Assembly (NCBI GenBank): GCA_003602285.1
Contig: QZVU01000010.1
Coordinates: 51,679-115,678 of the forward strand
Direction: 5' to 3'
DNA: 64,000 nucleotides
DNA from: Arthrobacter frigidicola
GTDB taxonomy: Bacteria; Actinomycetota; Actinomycetes; Actinomycetales; Micrococcaceae
Shown here: in pieces, positions 37,706-46,521 of the stretch
Position numbering within the stretch: the first letter of the stretch is position 1
How the letters are laid out: each line of letters begins with the position of its first letter
The notes under the pieces: model-generated
Database searches by the model: none
Seen by the model: only the letters and a program-made list of their open reading frames with translations
What the model was told of the DNA's origin: nothing
Made by a program: the position numbers and the translations under genes

Positions 37706-37746
37706 GAAGCCCCGGCCCGCCCCACGGCGGACCGGGGCTTCCTTTT
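37706..37746 (+). terminator. Intrinsic terminator of sucCD
   Basis: A 16-bp stem with one mismatch, GAAGCCCCGGCCCGCC / GGCGGACCGGGGCTTC, loop CCAC, followed by CTTTTG. Confidence 0.88.
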
Positions 37747-37834
37747 GTCAGCAGGCATGCTCTCGGCCCGCGGAGGGCCGGTGCGCCCGGCACACGCGGT
37801 AGGTGGGGGGCCTGGCCTCGGGCACAATGGGCCT

Positions 37835-38305
37835 ATGACAACGACGCCGACGACGACGCCAGGGCATTCCCGCTACCTCATCACCCGCAGCCGCCTGATC
37901 AAGGCGCCGGCCGCGCGCATCTTCGAGGTGCTCGCCACCCCGGCCCTTCACAGCGTGATCGACGGCTCCGGCACCGTCCGCGGGGAACAGCCCGGCGGCC
38001 CGGCCCGGCTTTCGGCGGGCGCCCGCTTCGGGATGAACATGAAGCTCGGGCCCCGCTACCGGATCCTGAACCGGGTCGTCGAGTTCGAGGAGGGGCGCCG
38101 GATCGCCTGGCGCCACTTCTCCCGCCACGTGTGGCGTTACGTCCTCGAACCGCGCGGGGAGTCGACCCTCGTCACCGAGCAGTGGGATGCCCGCCCGGTG
38201 CCGTGGAAGCTGGTCCTGCTGCTCGCGGGATTCCCGCGCCGGCACCCCGCGAGCATCGAGAAGACGCTGGTCCGCCTCGAGGAGTACGTGACCGCGCAGC
38301 CCTGA
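37835..38305 (+). CDS. SRPBCC (START-like) family protein
   Basis: 156 residues from ATG 37835. A Thr-rich N-terminus precedes a SRPBCC fold with the opening strand SRLIKAPAARIFEVLATPALHS, the RRIAWRHFSRHVWRYVLEP strand pair and a C-terminal helix (HPASIEKTLVRLEEYV). The family binds hydrophobic ligands in a deep cavity. No catalytic role can be assigned. It is monocistronic between sucCD and the converging VIT1 gene. Confidence 0.85.
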   Translation: MTTTPTTTPGHSRYLITRSRLIKAPAARIFEVLATPALHSVIDGSGTVRGEQPGGPARLSAGARFGMNMKLGPRYRILNRVVEFEEGRRIAWRHFSRHVWRYVLEPRGESTLVTEQWDARPVPWKLVLLLAGFPRRHPASIEKTLVRLEEYVTAQP

Positions 38306-38342
38306 CCGAACCGGAGGCTCCCAGGGGGCCTCCAGCTCGGCG

Positions 38343-39440
38343 CTAAATGGCTGTCGTGCCGAAGAGCATTCCCAGCAGGTAGGTGGCCGCCGCGGCGCCG
38401 AGCCCGATGGCGAGCTGGCGCAGCGCGAGCTTCAATGGGGAGGCACCCGACAGCAGCCCCACCACGGCACCGGTTGCCAGCAGCGCCAGCCCGACGAGGA
38501 CGCACGCCGTGACGATGGCGGCCAGGCCGGTGAGGCCCACCAGGTAGGGCAGCACCGGAATCACCGCTCCGGAGGCGAAGAAGCAGAAGCTCGATGCCGC
38601 GGCACCCAGCCCGGTGCCGACCTGCTCGTGGGCGTCCTTCGAGGTGTCGTTCTCGGGCTGCAGGGAGAAGCTCGGGTCGCAGTCGCAGGCCGCGAGTCCC
38701 ATGCGTTCCTCGGCGCGGTGCGTGGCGGCCTCCGGCGTCATTCCCCGCGCCCGGTACACGAGCACGAGCTCGTTCGCCGCGATGTCGAGTTCCTTGGAGG
38801 CCGTCAGCGTGACCTGCGTAGGACGGGTCGCTGACAGCAGCTCCCGCTGGGAACGGACCGAAACATACTCTCCGGCACCCATCGAGAGGGCGCCGGCCAG
38901 CAGGCCGAAAAGGCCGCTGACAAGGATGAACCCGGTGGAAACACCCGTCGCCCCGATGCCCATAATGAGTGCCAGGTTGCTGACGAGGCCGTCGTTCGCT
39001 CCGAAGACCGCGGCCCGGAAGTTCCCCGAGAGGCGGTTCCGGCCGCGGGTCGCCAGCGCCCGGACCACCTCCTCGTGGATCTGCTCGTCGGCGGCCATCG
39101 CGCTGGTCGCGGTGGGATCGGCTGCGTAGGGGGAGCGTCCTTCGGCCCGCTGGGCCAGGGCGAGGATAAACACCGAGCCGAACCGCCGTGCCAGCAGCCC
39201 CAGCATCCGGTTGCGCACCGAGGGGCGGACCGGGCGGCCCGCCTCGTCGCCGAGCAGTCTCAGCCAGTGCGCTTCGTGGCGGCCCTCGGCATCGGCAAGA
39301 GCGAGCAGGATGTCGCGTTCCTCGCCGGTCCGCCGCCGGGCGAGGTCCCGGTAGGTGGCTGCCTCGGCGCGCTCGTCGGCAAGGTACTGGCGCCAGCGCT
39401 TAAGGTCACGGGCATCGTGCCTGGATTGAGCGGCTTTCAC
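38343..39440 (-). CDS. Ferritin-like domain fused to VIT1/CCC1 metal transporter
   Basis: 365 residues. Residues about 15 to 140 form a ferritin-like helical domain (YLADERAEAATYRDLARRRT and DAEGRHEAHWLRLL supply Glu and His ligands). Residues about 140 to 365 form the VIT1/CCC1 membrane domain with FRAAVFGANDGLVSNLALIMG, MGAGEYVSVRSQREL and three further membrane segments at the C-terminus. The hydrophilic insert with EERMGLAACDCDPS corresponds to the metal-binding loop. Relatives move Fe(II) or Mn(II) out of the cytoplasm, and the ferritin domain may sense or oxidise iron. Iron export is family-based inference. Confidence 0.9.
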   Translation of the reverse strand: MKAAQSRHDARDLKRWRQYLADERAEAATYRDLARRRTGEERDILLALADAEGRHEAHWLRLLGDEAGRPVRPSVRNRMLGLLARRFGSVFILALAQRAEGRSPYAADPTATSAMAADEQIHEEVVRALATRGRNRLSGNFRAAVFGANDGLVSNLALIMGIGATGVSTGFILVSGLFGLLAGALSMGAGEYVSVRSQRELLSATRPTQVTLTASKELDIAANELVLVYRARGMTPEAATHRAEERMGLAACDCDPSFSLQPENDTSKDAHEQVGTGLGAAASSFCFFASGAVIPVLPYLVGLTGLAAIVTACVLVGLALLATGAVVGLLSGASPLKLALRQLAIGLGAAAATYLLGMLFGTTAI

Positions 39441-39767
39441 TGAATGCTCCTCTAAACCTGCTGCAGTGATCGCCGGGTGGGTGGAGCTCCGGCCTGCAAC
39501 ACGTGGACGTGTTTTGGCCGAAGGTCTCGCTCGCCGCCCGATTGGCGGTGGACTGCCGGGCGGCTCAATTGACGCCAGTATGTCGACAGGCCTCGCGGCT
39601 CACCGGCCGCGGAGCTACTCCCCTTCGCTGCCGACAGTCTAACGTGTCCGCGCCCGACGTGTTGTCGACGGGAGTGCACGTCGTCCGAATGTGCGGTTTC
39701 CCGGCGCCGCGGCGGGGAAGAACCAATCCGCGCGCCGGATCGTCGAGAATACACAGGAGGCGCTACC
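39441..39767. other. Divergent intergenic region (327 bases)
   Basis: No supported gene. It should contain the promoter of the leftward ferritin-VIT1 gene and that of the rightward acyl-CoA ligase. A short inverted pair, CGGCGGTGGACTGCCG near 39544, and an AGGAGG ribosome-binding site at about 39756 are visible. No iron-box palindrome was seen. Confidence 0.6.
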
Positions 39768-41555
39768 GTGACGCCGGTGCGGCACGGTAGAGTCAGCAGG
39801 GTCAAAACAGGAAGCAGGCTTATGAAATCGGAGTTCTCCCGTCCGTGGACGGCGCGCTACGCGCCCGGCGTGCCGCACGAGATTGAGGTCCCGGACGGAT
39901 CGTTGTTCGACCTGCTCGAGTCCGCGGCCGGCCGCCACCGGGACCGCACGGCGCTCGAATTCTTCGGATCGGAGACCACGTACGGCCGGCTGGGCGCCGA
40001 CGTCCTGCGCATCGCCGAAGGGCTGCGCCGGCTCGGAGTCACCGCAGGGGACCGCGTGGCCCTCGTCCTTCCCAACTGCCCGCAGCACATCGCCGCCTTC
40101 TACGCCGTGCTCCGGCTCGGGGCGATCGTCGTCGAACACAACCCGCTCTACACCGACCGGGAACTGCGCCACCAGTTCGAGGACCACGGCGCGAAGGTCG
40201 CCGTGGTGTGGGACAAGGTGGTTCCGCAGGTCCAGCGGCTCCCCAAGGACGTCGGGCTTGAAGCGATCGTCTCGGTGGACCTCACCCGCGCCCTCCCGGC
40301 CGCAAAACGCCTCGCACTTAAACTGCCGCTTCCCGCCGCCCGCCGCGCCCGGTCCGCCCTGACCCCCTCGGAAAAACTCGCCGGGCCGCACCCTCTCCAC
40401 CGCTGGGAAGGGCTGTTGGCGTCCCCGCCGCTGGGGCAGGGGCATCCCCGGCCCGCGTCCGGGGACACCGCCGTGATCCAGTACACCAGCGGCACTACCG
40501 GAACCCCCAAGGGCGCCGTCCTGACGCACCGCAACCTGCTCGCCAACGCCGCCCAGGGCCGTGCGTGGGTGCCCGGACTTCTTGAAGGGGAGGAGGTCGT
40601 CTACGCGGTGCTGCCGATGTTCCACGCCTACGGGCTGACCCTGTGCCTGACCTTCGCCATGAGCATCGGGGCGCGGCTTGTCCTCTTTCCGCGGTTCGAC
40701 GTCGACCTCGTGCTGCAGGCCGTCCGGAAGAGCCCGCCGACGTTCCTGCCGGCGGTTCCCCCCATCTACGACCGGCTCGCCGCCGCCGCCGAGGAGCGGG
40801 GGGTCGACCTCTCGAGCATCCGGTTCGCCATCTCCGGTGCCATGAACCTGCCCCCGGAGACGGTGACCCGCTGGGAGAAGGCCACCGGCGGATACCTCGT
40901 CGAGGGCTACGGGCTCACCGAGACCTCCCCGGTGGCCCTTGGCAATCCCATCGGCCCCACCCGGCGGCCGGGCACCGTCGGTGTCCCGTTCCCCAACACC
41001 GACATCCGGGTCGTCGACCCCGATCGCCCGGACGTGGAGAGGCCGCCCGGAGAGTCCGGCGAACTGCTGATCCGCGGCCCCCAGGTGTTTTCCGGCTACT
41101 GGCAGAAGCCTGAGGAGACCGACGCCGTGCTGCTTGAGGGCGGGTGGTTCCGCACCGGTGACATCGTGAGTGTCGACGCCGACTCCTACGTCAGCATCGT
41201 CGACCGGATCAAGGAACTGATCATCACCGGGGGCTTCAACGTGGCTCCCACCGAGGTGGAGGACACCCTTCGCGCCTACGGCCCGGTCACCGACGCCGCG
41301 GTCGTCGGCCTGCCACGGCCCGGCGGTGGTGAGGACGTCGTCGCCGCCGTCGTGATGGCCGACGGCGAGCAACTCGACGAGGAATCCCTCCGCAAGCGCT
41401 GCCGGGAAGGGCTGGCCGCCTACAAGGTTCCACGCCGCATCTTCGCGGTGGACGAACTGCCCCGGTCCCTGATCGGGAAGGTGCTGCGCCGCGAGGTGCG
41501 CACCCGCCTTCTGGACAGCAAGACAACGACACCTACTGGAAGACAGGCATCATGA
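39768..41555 (+). CDS. Long-chain fatty acid-CoA ligase (AMP-forming)
   Basis: 595 residues if started at GTG 39768, which has an ideal AGGAGG seven bases upstream; ATG 39822, where family similarity begins (WTARYAPGVPHEIEV), is the alternative. ANL-superfamily motifs: P-loop IQYTSGTTGTPKGAVLTH, YGLTETSP, WFRTGDIVSVD, DRIKELIITGGFNVAPTEVE and the C-terminal catalytic Lys in PRSLIGKVLRREV. It activates fatty acids to acyl-CoA via acyl-AMP. Its stop codon overlaps the start of the AI-2E-family gene (ATGA). Confidence 0.93.
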   Translation: MTPVRHGRVSRVKTGSRLMKSEFSRPWTARYAPGVPHEIEVPDGSLFDLLESAAGRHRDRTALEFFGSETTYGRLGADVLRIAEGLRRLGVTAGDRVALVLPNCPQHIAAFYAVLRLGAIVVEHNPLYTDRELRHQFEDHGAKVAVVWDKVVPQVQRLPKDVGLEAIVSVDLTRALPAAKRLALKLPLPAARRARSALTPSEKLAGPHPLHRWEGLLASPPLGQGHPRPASGDTAVIQYTSGTTGTPKGAVLTHRNLLANAAQGRAWVPGLLEGEEVVYAVLPMFHAYGLTLCLTFAMSIGARLVLFPRFDVDLVLQAVRKSPPTFLPAVPPIYDRLAAAAEERGVDLSSIRFAISGAMNLPPETVTRWEKATGGYLVEGYGLTETSPVALGNPIGPTRRPGTVGVPFPNTDIRVVDPDRPDVERPPGESGELLIRGPQVFSGYWQKPEETDAVLLEGGWFRTGDIVSVDADSYVSIVDRIKELIITGGFNVAPTEVEDTLRAYGPVTDAAVVGLPRPGGGEDVVAAVVMADGEQLDEESLRKRCREGLAAYKVPRRIFAVDELPRSLIGKVLRREVRTRLLDSKTTTPTGRQAS

Positions 41556-42979
41556 GCGTCAACACACCAGATACGACAAGCCCCTGGAAGGACAGCCTTG
41601 GCCGGGCCAGCCTGCGCAGCGCCCAGGTCCTCCTGATGCTGCTGCTCGCCGTGGTCACCGTCTACGCCCTGATCCAGGTGCGCCTCGTGGTGATCCCAAT
41701 TCTGCTTGCCCTGATCCTTGCCTCGGCCATCGTGCCGCTCGTGCACTGGCTCCGCCGCAAGGGCTGGCCCGCCTCCGCGGCCACCGGCTTTTCGTTCCTG
41801 CTCCTCCTGCTCCTGTTCGGCGGGCTGATCACCGGCATTGTGTTCGCCGTGCAGAGCCAGGCCGGTGAGCTCGTCGACAGCGCTGTGAAGGGCTTCGACC
41901 AGCTCTACGCCTTTGTCGAGAACGGGCCGCTGCCCATTGACTCGGGCCAGATCCAGCAGGCCCGGGACGCGGTGATCGACTTCGCCACCAGCAGCACCGC
42001 GGGCGCCGGGGCCCTCTCCGGCCTGAGTGCCGCCACCAACTTCATCGCCGGCGGCCTGCTGATGGCCGTCATCCTCTTCTACTTCCTCAAGGACGGCGAG
42101 AAGATCTGGGCCTTCATCCTGAGGGCGTTCAAGGGCAAGCGGCTCGTGAAGGCCCGTCGGGTGGGTTACAGCAGCCTCGCCGTGCTCGGTGGCTACGTCC
42201 GGGGAACGGCCATCGTCGCCCTCGTCGACGCCGTCTTCATCGGGCTCGCGCTGGTGATCCTCAATATCCCGCTGGCCCTTCCGCTGGCAGTGATCGTCTT
42301 CATCGGGGCGTTCATCCCCCTCGTCGGGGCCACCCTGGCCGGGGTCCTCGCGGCCCTGGTCGCCCTGGTCTCCAACGGTCCGACCGCGGCGCTGATCGTG
42401 ATCATCGTCGTCATCGTCGTCAACCAGCTCGAGGGCAATTTCCTGCAGCCGGTCGTCATGGGACGCACCCTGAGCGTCCACGCCCTCGTCATCCTGCTCG
42501 CCCTGACCGCCGGAACCATCCTGGCCGGGATCATCGGCGCCATCCTGTCGGTGCCGGTGGCCGCCGTCACCTGGGCCGCGATCAAGGCATGGAACCAGGA
42601 GGAGGACGAAGCGATCACCGAAACGGAGATCGAAAAGGCCGAACAGGCCACTGCCCTCGACGAGAGCGGGCACGGCCTGAGCACCCTCCCCAAGGACGAC
42701 CCCAAGGCGATCGAGCTGGCCGAGCTCGCCGCCGCCAAGCGCTCCGATGAAGACCGCCCCGGCGTCGCCTCGCGCGGCGTCACCCCGGAGACCGAGGAAT
42801 CCTCGAAGCAGTTCGCCGAGGAGCCGTCGGTGCCGGCCACGGCCGGTTCCCCGGGAACCCCCGGGACAGGCTCGCACGGCAACGGCTCCGAGGACGCCGG
42901 GCCGGTCGGTGCTTCCGGAACCCGACGCGAGCGACGGGACCGCCGGGACGGCGGCGGCTCCACCGCCCTCGACGACTGA
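41552..42979 (+). CDS. AI-2E family transporter
   Basis: 475 residues. About eight membrane segments within residues 20 to 350, with the family motifs LALILASAIVPLVHWL, AVILFYFLKDGEKIW, FIGAFIPLVGATLAGVLA and NQLEGNFLQPVVMGRTLSVH. The C-terminal about 125 residues are acidic and disordered (Glu/Asp/Ser/Pro-rich). The family includes the TqsA-like AI-2 exporter and Na+/H+ antiporters, so the name does not prove a quorum-sensing role. Translationally coupled to the acyl-CoA ligase gene by ATGA, an unexplained pairing. Confidence 0.9.
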   Translation: MSVNTPDTTSPWKDSLGRASLRSAQVLLMLLLAVVTVYALIQVRLVVIPILLALILASAIVPLVHWLRRKGWPASAATGFSFLLLLLLFGGLITGIVFAVQSQAGELVDSAVKGFDQLYAFVENGPLPIDSGQIQQARDAVIDFATSSTAGAGALSGLSAATNFIAGGLLMAVILFYFLKDGEKIWAFILRAFKGKRLVKARRVGYSSLAVLGGYVRGTAIVALVDAVFIGLALVILNIPLALPLAVIVFIGAFIPLVGATLAGVLAALVALVSNGPTAALIVIIVVIVVNQLEGNFLQPVVMGRTLSVHALVILLALTAGTILAGIIGAILSVPVAAVTWAAIKAWNQEEDEAITETEIEKAEQATALDESGHGLSTLPKDDPKAIELAELAAAKRSDEDRPGVASRGVTPETEESSKQFAEEPSVPATAGSPGTPGTGSHGNGSEDAGPVGASGTRRERRDRRDGGGSTALDD

Positions 42980-43020
42980 CCCGCTGACCGGCACCCACTG
43001 ACCGGCGCCCACAGCTGATC

Positions 43021-43063
43021 GAAAAACCAAGGGCCCCTCCCGCGCTGCGGGAAGGGCCCTTGG
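43021..43063 (-). terminator. Intrinsic terminator of the SSS gene, shared by convergent genes
   Basis: A 17-bp stem with one mismatch, CCAAGGGCCCCTCCCGC / GCGGGAAGGGCCCTTGG, between the two convergent stops. On the minus strand the stem is followed by TTTTTC, so it mainly serves the sodium:solute symporter gene. Confidence 0.85.
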
Positions 43064-43077
43064 GCTGGTAAGTGCGG

Positions 43078-44634
43078 CTACCGGCGTTCCGGGAGGACCG
43101 ATGCGCCGCCTGCGGACGCTTCGACGGCCGGAGCGTCGTCGTCGGGTACGTTGCCCGCGACTCGGTCCTCCCACGCGGCCATGACTGCCGGATCGGTCCG
43201 CCGGCTGGCCAGGGACACGATGATGTAGACGGCGGCCGACGCGAGCAGGCCGAAGTAGATCGGCTCGTTCGCATAGATACCGTCGTACTGGTTCTCGGCG
43301 TTCACTTCGAGGAAGGTCATGGTGCCGAGGGTGACCACCGTCCCGACGGCCATGGAGACACCGGCGCCGAGTCCGTTGCCGCGCTTCCAGACGAGGCCGC
43401 CGATAATGGCGACGAGGAGTCCGCCGACGAGGATGTCATAGGCGATGGTCAGGGCGGCGACGACGTCCTGCACCACGACCGCGAGCAGGATGGCAGTCAC
43501 GCCGAGGCCGAACACCCACCAGCGGCTGCTTCCGACGTCGTGCCCACCGGCCTCCGGTGCCGCACGGTGAGTGGTGACCGTGGTGCCCCCGCCCCGCCGC
43601 GACCAGCTTCGAACGTAGGGCAGGACGTCGGTGCGGGCCACCGTCGCCGCTGCGATGAGCGCGCCCGACGCCGTTGACATCATGGCGGCGACCGCGGCGG
43701 CCAGAACCAGGCCGCCGATCCCGATCGGCAGGACGTTGAGGGCGATGTCGGCGTAGACGTCATCCTGGGATTCGATGTTCGGCAGGATGACGCTGGCGGA
43801 CATCCCGATCAGCGCCCCGGCCACCCCGTACAGGATGCAGTAGATGCCTGCGGTGGCTCCGCCCCAGCGGGCGACCTCGGGCGTGCGGGAGGTGAAGACG
43901 CGCTGCCAGATGTCCTGACCGATCAGCAGGCCCAGGGTGTAGACGACGAAGTACGTGAGAATGCTCTGCGCGCCGATGCCGGTGATGTCGAAGAACTCCG
44001 CGCCGGCGCGCTCGGAGATTCCCTCAAACCCTCCGGCCGAGGAAAGCGCGAACGGAAGCATCAGGGCGAAGACGCCGATTGTCTTGATGACGAACTGCGC
44101 CATGTCGGCCAGGGTGATCGACCACATGCCGCCGACGGCCGAGTAAATCACCACGATGATCCCGCCGATGGCGATCGAGAGGGCGCGGTCCCAGCCAAAG
44201 AGGACGACGAAGATCGTGGCATAGGCGCCGGTGGAGGTGGCGCACAGCATCAGGGTGTAGGCCAGCATGACGATGCCGGAGACCTTTGTCGCCTCCGAGC
44301 CGTAGCGCAGGCTGAGCATCTGCGACACGGTGTAGATCTTCAGCCGCTGGATCGAGGGGGCGAACAGCAGGCTCAGCAGCAGCACGCCCACCCCGATGGC
44401 GACGACGAGCCACATCCCCGAGATTCCGTAGGTGTAGCCCAGGCCGACGCCGCCGACGGTCGAGGCCCCGCCGAGGACCACGGCGGCCATGGTGCCCGTG
44501 TAGAGCAGTGGTCCGAGGCGCCGGCCGGCCACCAGGTAGTCACTTGCGTTCCGGGTGCGGGACTTGCCCCACCAGCCGAAGCCGAGCATTGCCACGAGAT
44601 AGACGACCACGATCGCCGCATTAAGATATTCCAT
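43078..44634 (-). CDS. Sodium:solute symporter family protein (SSS)
   Basis: 518 residues from ATG 44634 (GGGTGGGA upstream; the frame extends to 44661). About 13 membrane segments, with the SSS signatures NASDYLVAGRRLGPL, GGASTVGGVGLGYTYGISGMW and the sodium-site region TASGALIAAATVARTDVLPY. The last about 35 residues are a polar tail. It is divergent from the XRE-cupin regulator and near genes for a ureohydrolase and a ThDP enzyme. A guanidino compound or related amine is therefore a reasonable but unproven substrate. A candidate operator lies 19 bases upstream of the start. Confidence 0.9.
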   Translation of the reverse strand: MEYLNAAIVVVYLVAMLGFGWWGKSRTRNASDYLVAGRRLGPLLYTGTMAAVVLGGASTVGGVGLGYTYGISGMWLVVAIGVGVLLLSLLFAPSIQRLKIYTVSQMLSLRYGSEATKVSGIVMLAYTLMLCATSTGAYATIFVVLFGWDRALSIAIGGIIVVIYSAVGGMWSITLADMAQFVIKTIGVFALMLPFALSSAGGFEGISERAGAEFFDITGIGAQSILTYFVVYTLGLLIGQDIWQRVFTSRTPEVARWGGATAGIYCILYGVAGALIGMSASVILPNIESQDDVYADIALNVLPIGIGGLVLAAAVAAMMSTASGALIAAATVARTDVLPYVRSWSRRGGGTTVTTHRAAPEAGGHDVGSSRWWVFGLGVTAILLAVVVQDVVAALTIAYDILVGGLLVAIIGGLVWKRGNGLGAGVSMAVGTVVTLGTMTFLEVNAENQYDGIYANEPIYFGLLASAAVYIIVSLASRRTDPAVMAAWEDRVAGNVPDDDAPAVEASAGGASVLPERR

Positions 44635-44652
44635 TGTTCCCACCCAATCGAT

Positions 44653-44669
44653 GTTGCACATGAAGCAAC
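44653..44669. promoter_or_regulatory. Candidate operator A
   Basis: GTTGCACATGAAGCAAC, inverted repeat GTTGC-N7-GCAAC just upstream of the SSS gene. It agrees with candidate operator C upstream of the ureohydrolase gene in 13 of 17 bases. Confidence 0.5.
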
Positions 44670-44730
44670 TTTTGTTTCGTCATAGGCTAGGGTGATAAAG
44701 GTCACTCCGTCAATCGTGAACGATCCGGGC

Positions 44731-44746
44731 GCTTCATAGAAGCAAC
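44731..44746. promoter_or_regulatory. Candidate operator B
   Basis: GCTTCATAGAAGCAAC, with inverted repeat GCTTC-ATA-GAAGC and the same GAAGCAAC half-site as operator A, 61 bases before the regulator start codon. Confidence 0.45.
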
Positions 44747-44807
44747 GCTGCGCTCGCTATGCTCTATCTTGACTCCCGTTCATTCCTTTCCCCCTGGGAG
44801 GACTGCC

Positions 44808-45386
44808 ATGAAGGCCCTGCCTGTTGAGCCCACCAACGCCCCGGTGGCAATCGGTTCCCGCATCCGCGCCGCCCGGCAGTCCCAGCGCATGACCATCGAG
44901 CAGGTGGCGGAGGCGACAGGGCTGACGAAGGGGTTCCTCAGCCGGGTCGAGCGCGACCTCACCTCGCCCTCGGTAGCCTCGCTCGTCACCCTGTGCCAGG
45001 TCCTCTCCATCTCCATCGGCGACCTGTTCCTGGCCCCCGAAACCCACCTGACCCGCCTTGAGGAGGCTCCCCGGATCAGCCTTGGCGGCGAGGGGATCAT
45101 CGAGCGGCTGATGACCGCCCGCTCGGAGCGCCGCCTGCAGATGATCCGGGCCGTGATCGAGCCGCACGGGCGCGGGGAGGCCGAGCTGTACTCGGTCGAC
45201 TGCGAGGTCGAGACCCTGCACGTGGTGGAGGGCTCCTTCGAGCTGATCTTCTCCAATGAGCGCTTCGAACTGCAGGCGGGGGACACGGTGACCTTCCCTG
45301 GACGCGAACCGCACACCTGGGCCAACCCCTCGGGGAAGCAGGCCGTGATCCTGTGGACCCTGGTGCCGGCGGCCTCGGGCAAATAG
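44808..45386 (+). CDS. XRE-family regulator with C-terminal cupin domain
   Basis: 192 residues from ATG 44808 (GGGAGGA upstream). Residues about 16 to 72 form an HTH_3 domain (IGSRIRAARQSQRMTIEQVAEATGLTKGFLSRVE as seen in two adjoining segments), and residues about 110 to 187 form a cupin_2 domain (VVEGSFELIFSNERFELQAGDTVTFPGREPHTW). This PuuR-like architecture typically senses a small molecule such as a polyamine or amino acid derivative. Position between the divergent symporter and the ureohydrolase-ThDP genes marks it as their likely local regulator, with operators A to C as candidate sites. Confidence 0.93.
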   Translation: MKALPVEPTNAPVAIGSRIRAARQSQRMTIEQVAEATGLTKGFLSRVERDLTSPSVASLVTLCQVLSISIGDLFLAPETHLTRLEEAPRISLGGEGIIERLMTARSERRLQMIRAVIEPHGRGEAELYSVDCEVETLHVVEGSFELIFSNERFELQAGDTVTFPGREPHTWANPSGKQAVILWTLVPAASGK

Positions 45387-45475
45387 GCGGGGTCGACGAC
45401 GGCGCCCCGGCGTCTTCGGGCGGTCCGCACCTTGACCCGTGACCCGGCCCACAATTAGCCTTGTGCAAAACAATT

Positions 45476-45492
45476 GATGCATATTTAGCAAC
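45476..45492. promoter_or_regulatory. Candidate operator C
   Basis: GATGCATATTTAGCAAC, 42 bases before the ureohydrolase start, in an AT-rich patch (TTGTGCAAAACAATTGATGC precedes it). Matches operator A at G.TGCA.AT..AGCAAC. Confidence 0.45.
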
Positions 45493-45534
45493 TTCGGTGC
45501 GCCGGATGTGCACCCTGAGGAATGGACGACGCCC

Positions 45535-46521
45535 ATGGAAGAACTGCGCATTACGGCAGGTGGCCACCTCGGCCCCATCGATTCGGCGCGCGTGCCGCGC
45601 TACTCCGGCGCCGCGACCTTCGCGCGGCTCCCGCGCCTCGACCAGGTGGACCGCACCGACATCGCCGTGGTGGGCGTTCCCTTCGACTCCGGCGTCTCGT
45701 ATCGGCCGGGGGCGCGGTTCGGCGCCAACCACGTCCGCGAGGCATCACGCCTGCTGCGCCCCTACAACCCGGCGCTCGACGTCTCGCCGTTCGAACGCGT
45801 CCAGGTCGCCGACGCGGGCGACATGGCGGTCAATCCCTTCAACATCCATGAGGCCATCGAGACGGTCCAGGCCAACGCGCTCGACCTGACCGCAGACGGG
45901 ACCCGGCTCGTCACCCTCGGCGGGGACCACACCATCGCCCTGCCCCTGCTGCGGGCGGCCTCCGAGCGGGCCGGTTCGCCCGTGGCGCTGCTCCACTTCG
46001 ACGCCCACCTCGACACCTGGGACACCTACTTCGGCGCGGAGTACACCCACGGCACCCCCTTCCGGCGGGCCGTCGAGGAAGGGATCCTCGACACCGAGGC
46101 CATCTCGCACGTCGGGACGCGCGGACCCCTGTACGGCGTGAAGGACCTCGAGGACGACCGGCGCTTCGGCTTCGGCATCGTCACCTCTTCCGATGTCTTC
46201 CGCCAGGGGGTCGACGAGGTCATCGCCCGGCTGCGGGACCGCATCGGCAACCGGCCGCTGTACGTCTCGGTCGACATCGACGTGCTCGACCCCGCCCACG
46301 CCCCGGGCACCGGCACCCCCGAGGCCGGCGGAATGACAAGCCGTGAACTCCTTGAGATCCTGAGGGGACTGCGCGGCCTGAACCTCGTAGGCGCCGACGT
46401 CGTCGAGGTGGCCCCGGCCTACGACACCGCCGAGATCACCGGCGTCGCGGCCTCCCACGTCGCCTACGACCTCGTCAGCCTCATGGCCGACAACCTCACC
46501 CCGCCTTCAAAGGAAAGCTGA
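45535..46521 (+). CDS. Agmatinase/guanidinobutyrase-type ureohydrolase
   Basis: 328 residues from ATG 45535; a GTG at 45508 would add nine residues. Binuclear manganese hydrolase of the arginase/agmatinase superfamily. The metal-binding motifs are all present: [18 protein letters not shown] and [19 protein letters not shown]. It splits urea from a guanidino substrate. Agmatine, 4-guanidinobutyrate and related compounds cannot be separated by eye. The adjoining ThDP enzyme looks more like a 2-ketoarginine decarboxylase than an arginine decarboxylase partner, so 4-guanidinobutyrate is a favoured guess. The stop codon abuts the ATG of the next gene. Confidence 0.9.
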   Translation: MEELRITAGGHLGPIDSARVPRYSGAATFARLPRLDQVDRTDIAVVGVPFDSGVSYRPGARFGANHVREASRLLRPYNPALDVSPFERVQVADAGDMAVNPFNIHEAIETVQANALDLTADGTRLVTLGGDHTIALPLLRAASERAGSPVALLHFDAHLDTWDTYFGAEYTHGTPFRRAVEEGILDTEAISHVGTRGPLYGVKDLEDDRRFGFGIVTSSDVFRQGVDEVIARLRDRIGNRPLYVSVDIDVLDPAHAPGTGTPEAGGMTSRELLEILRGLRGLNLVGADVVEVAPAYDTAEITGVAASHVAYDLVSLMADNLTPPSKES

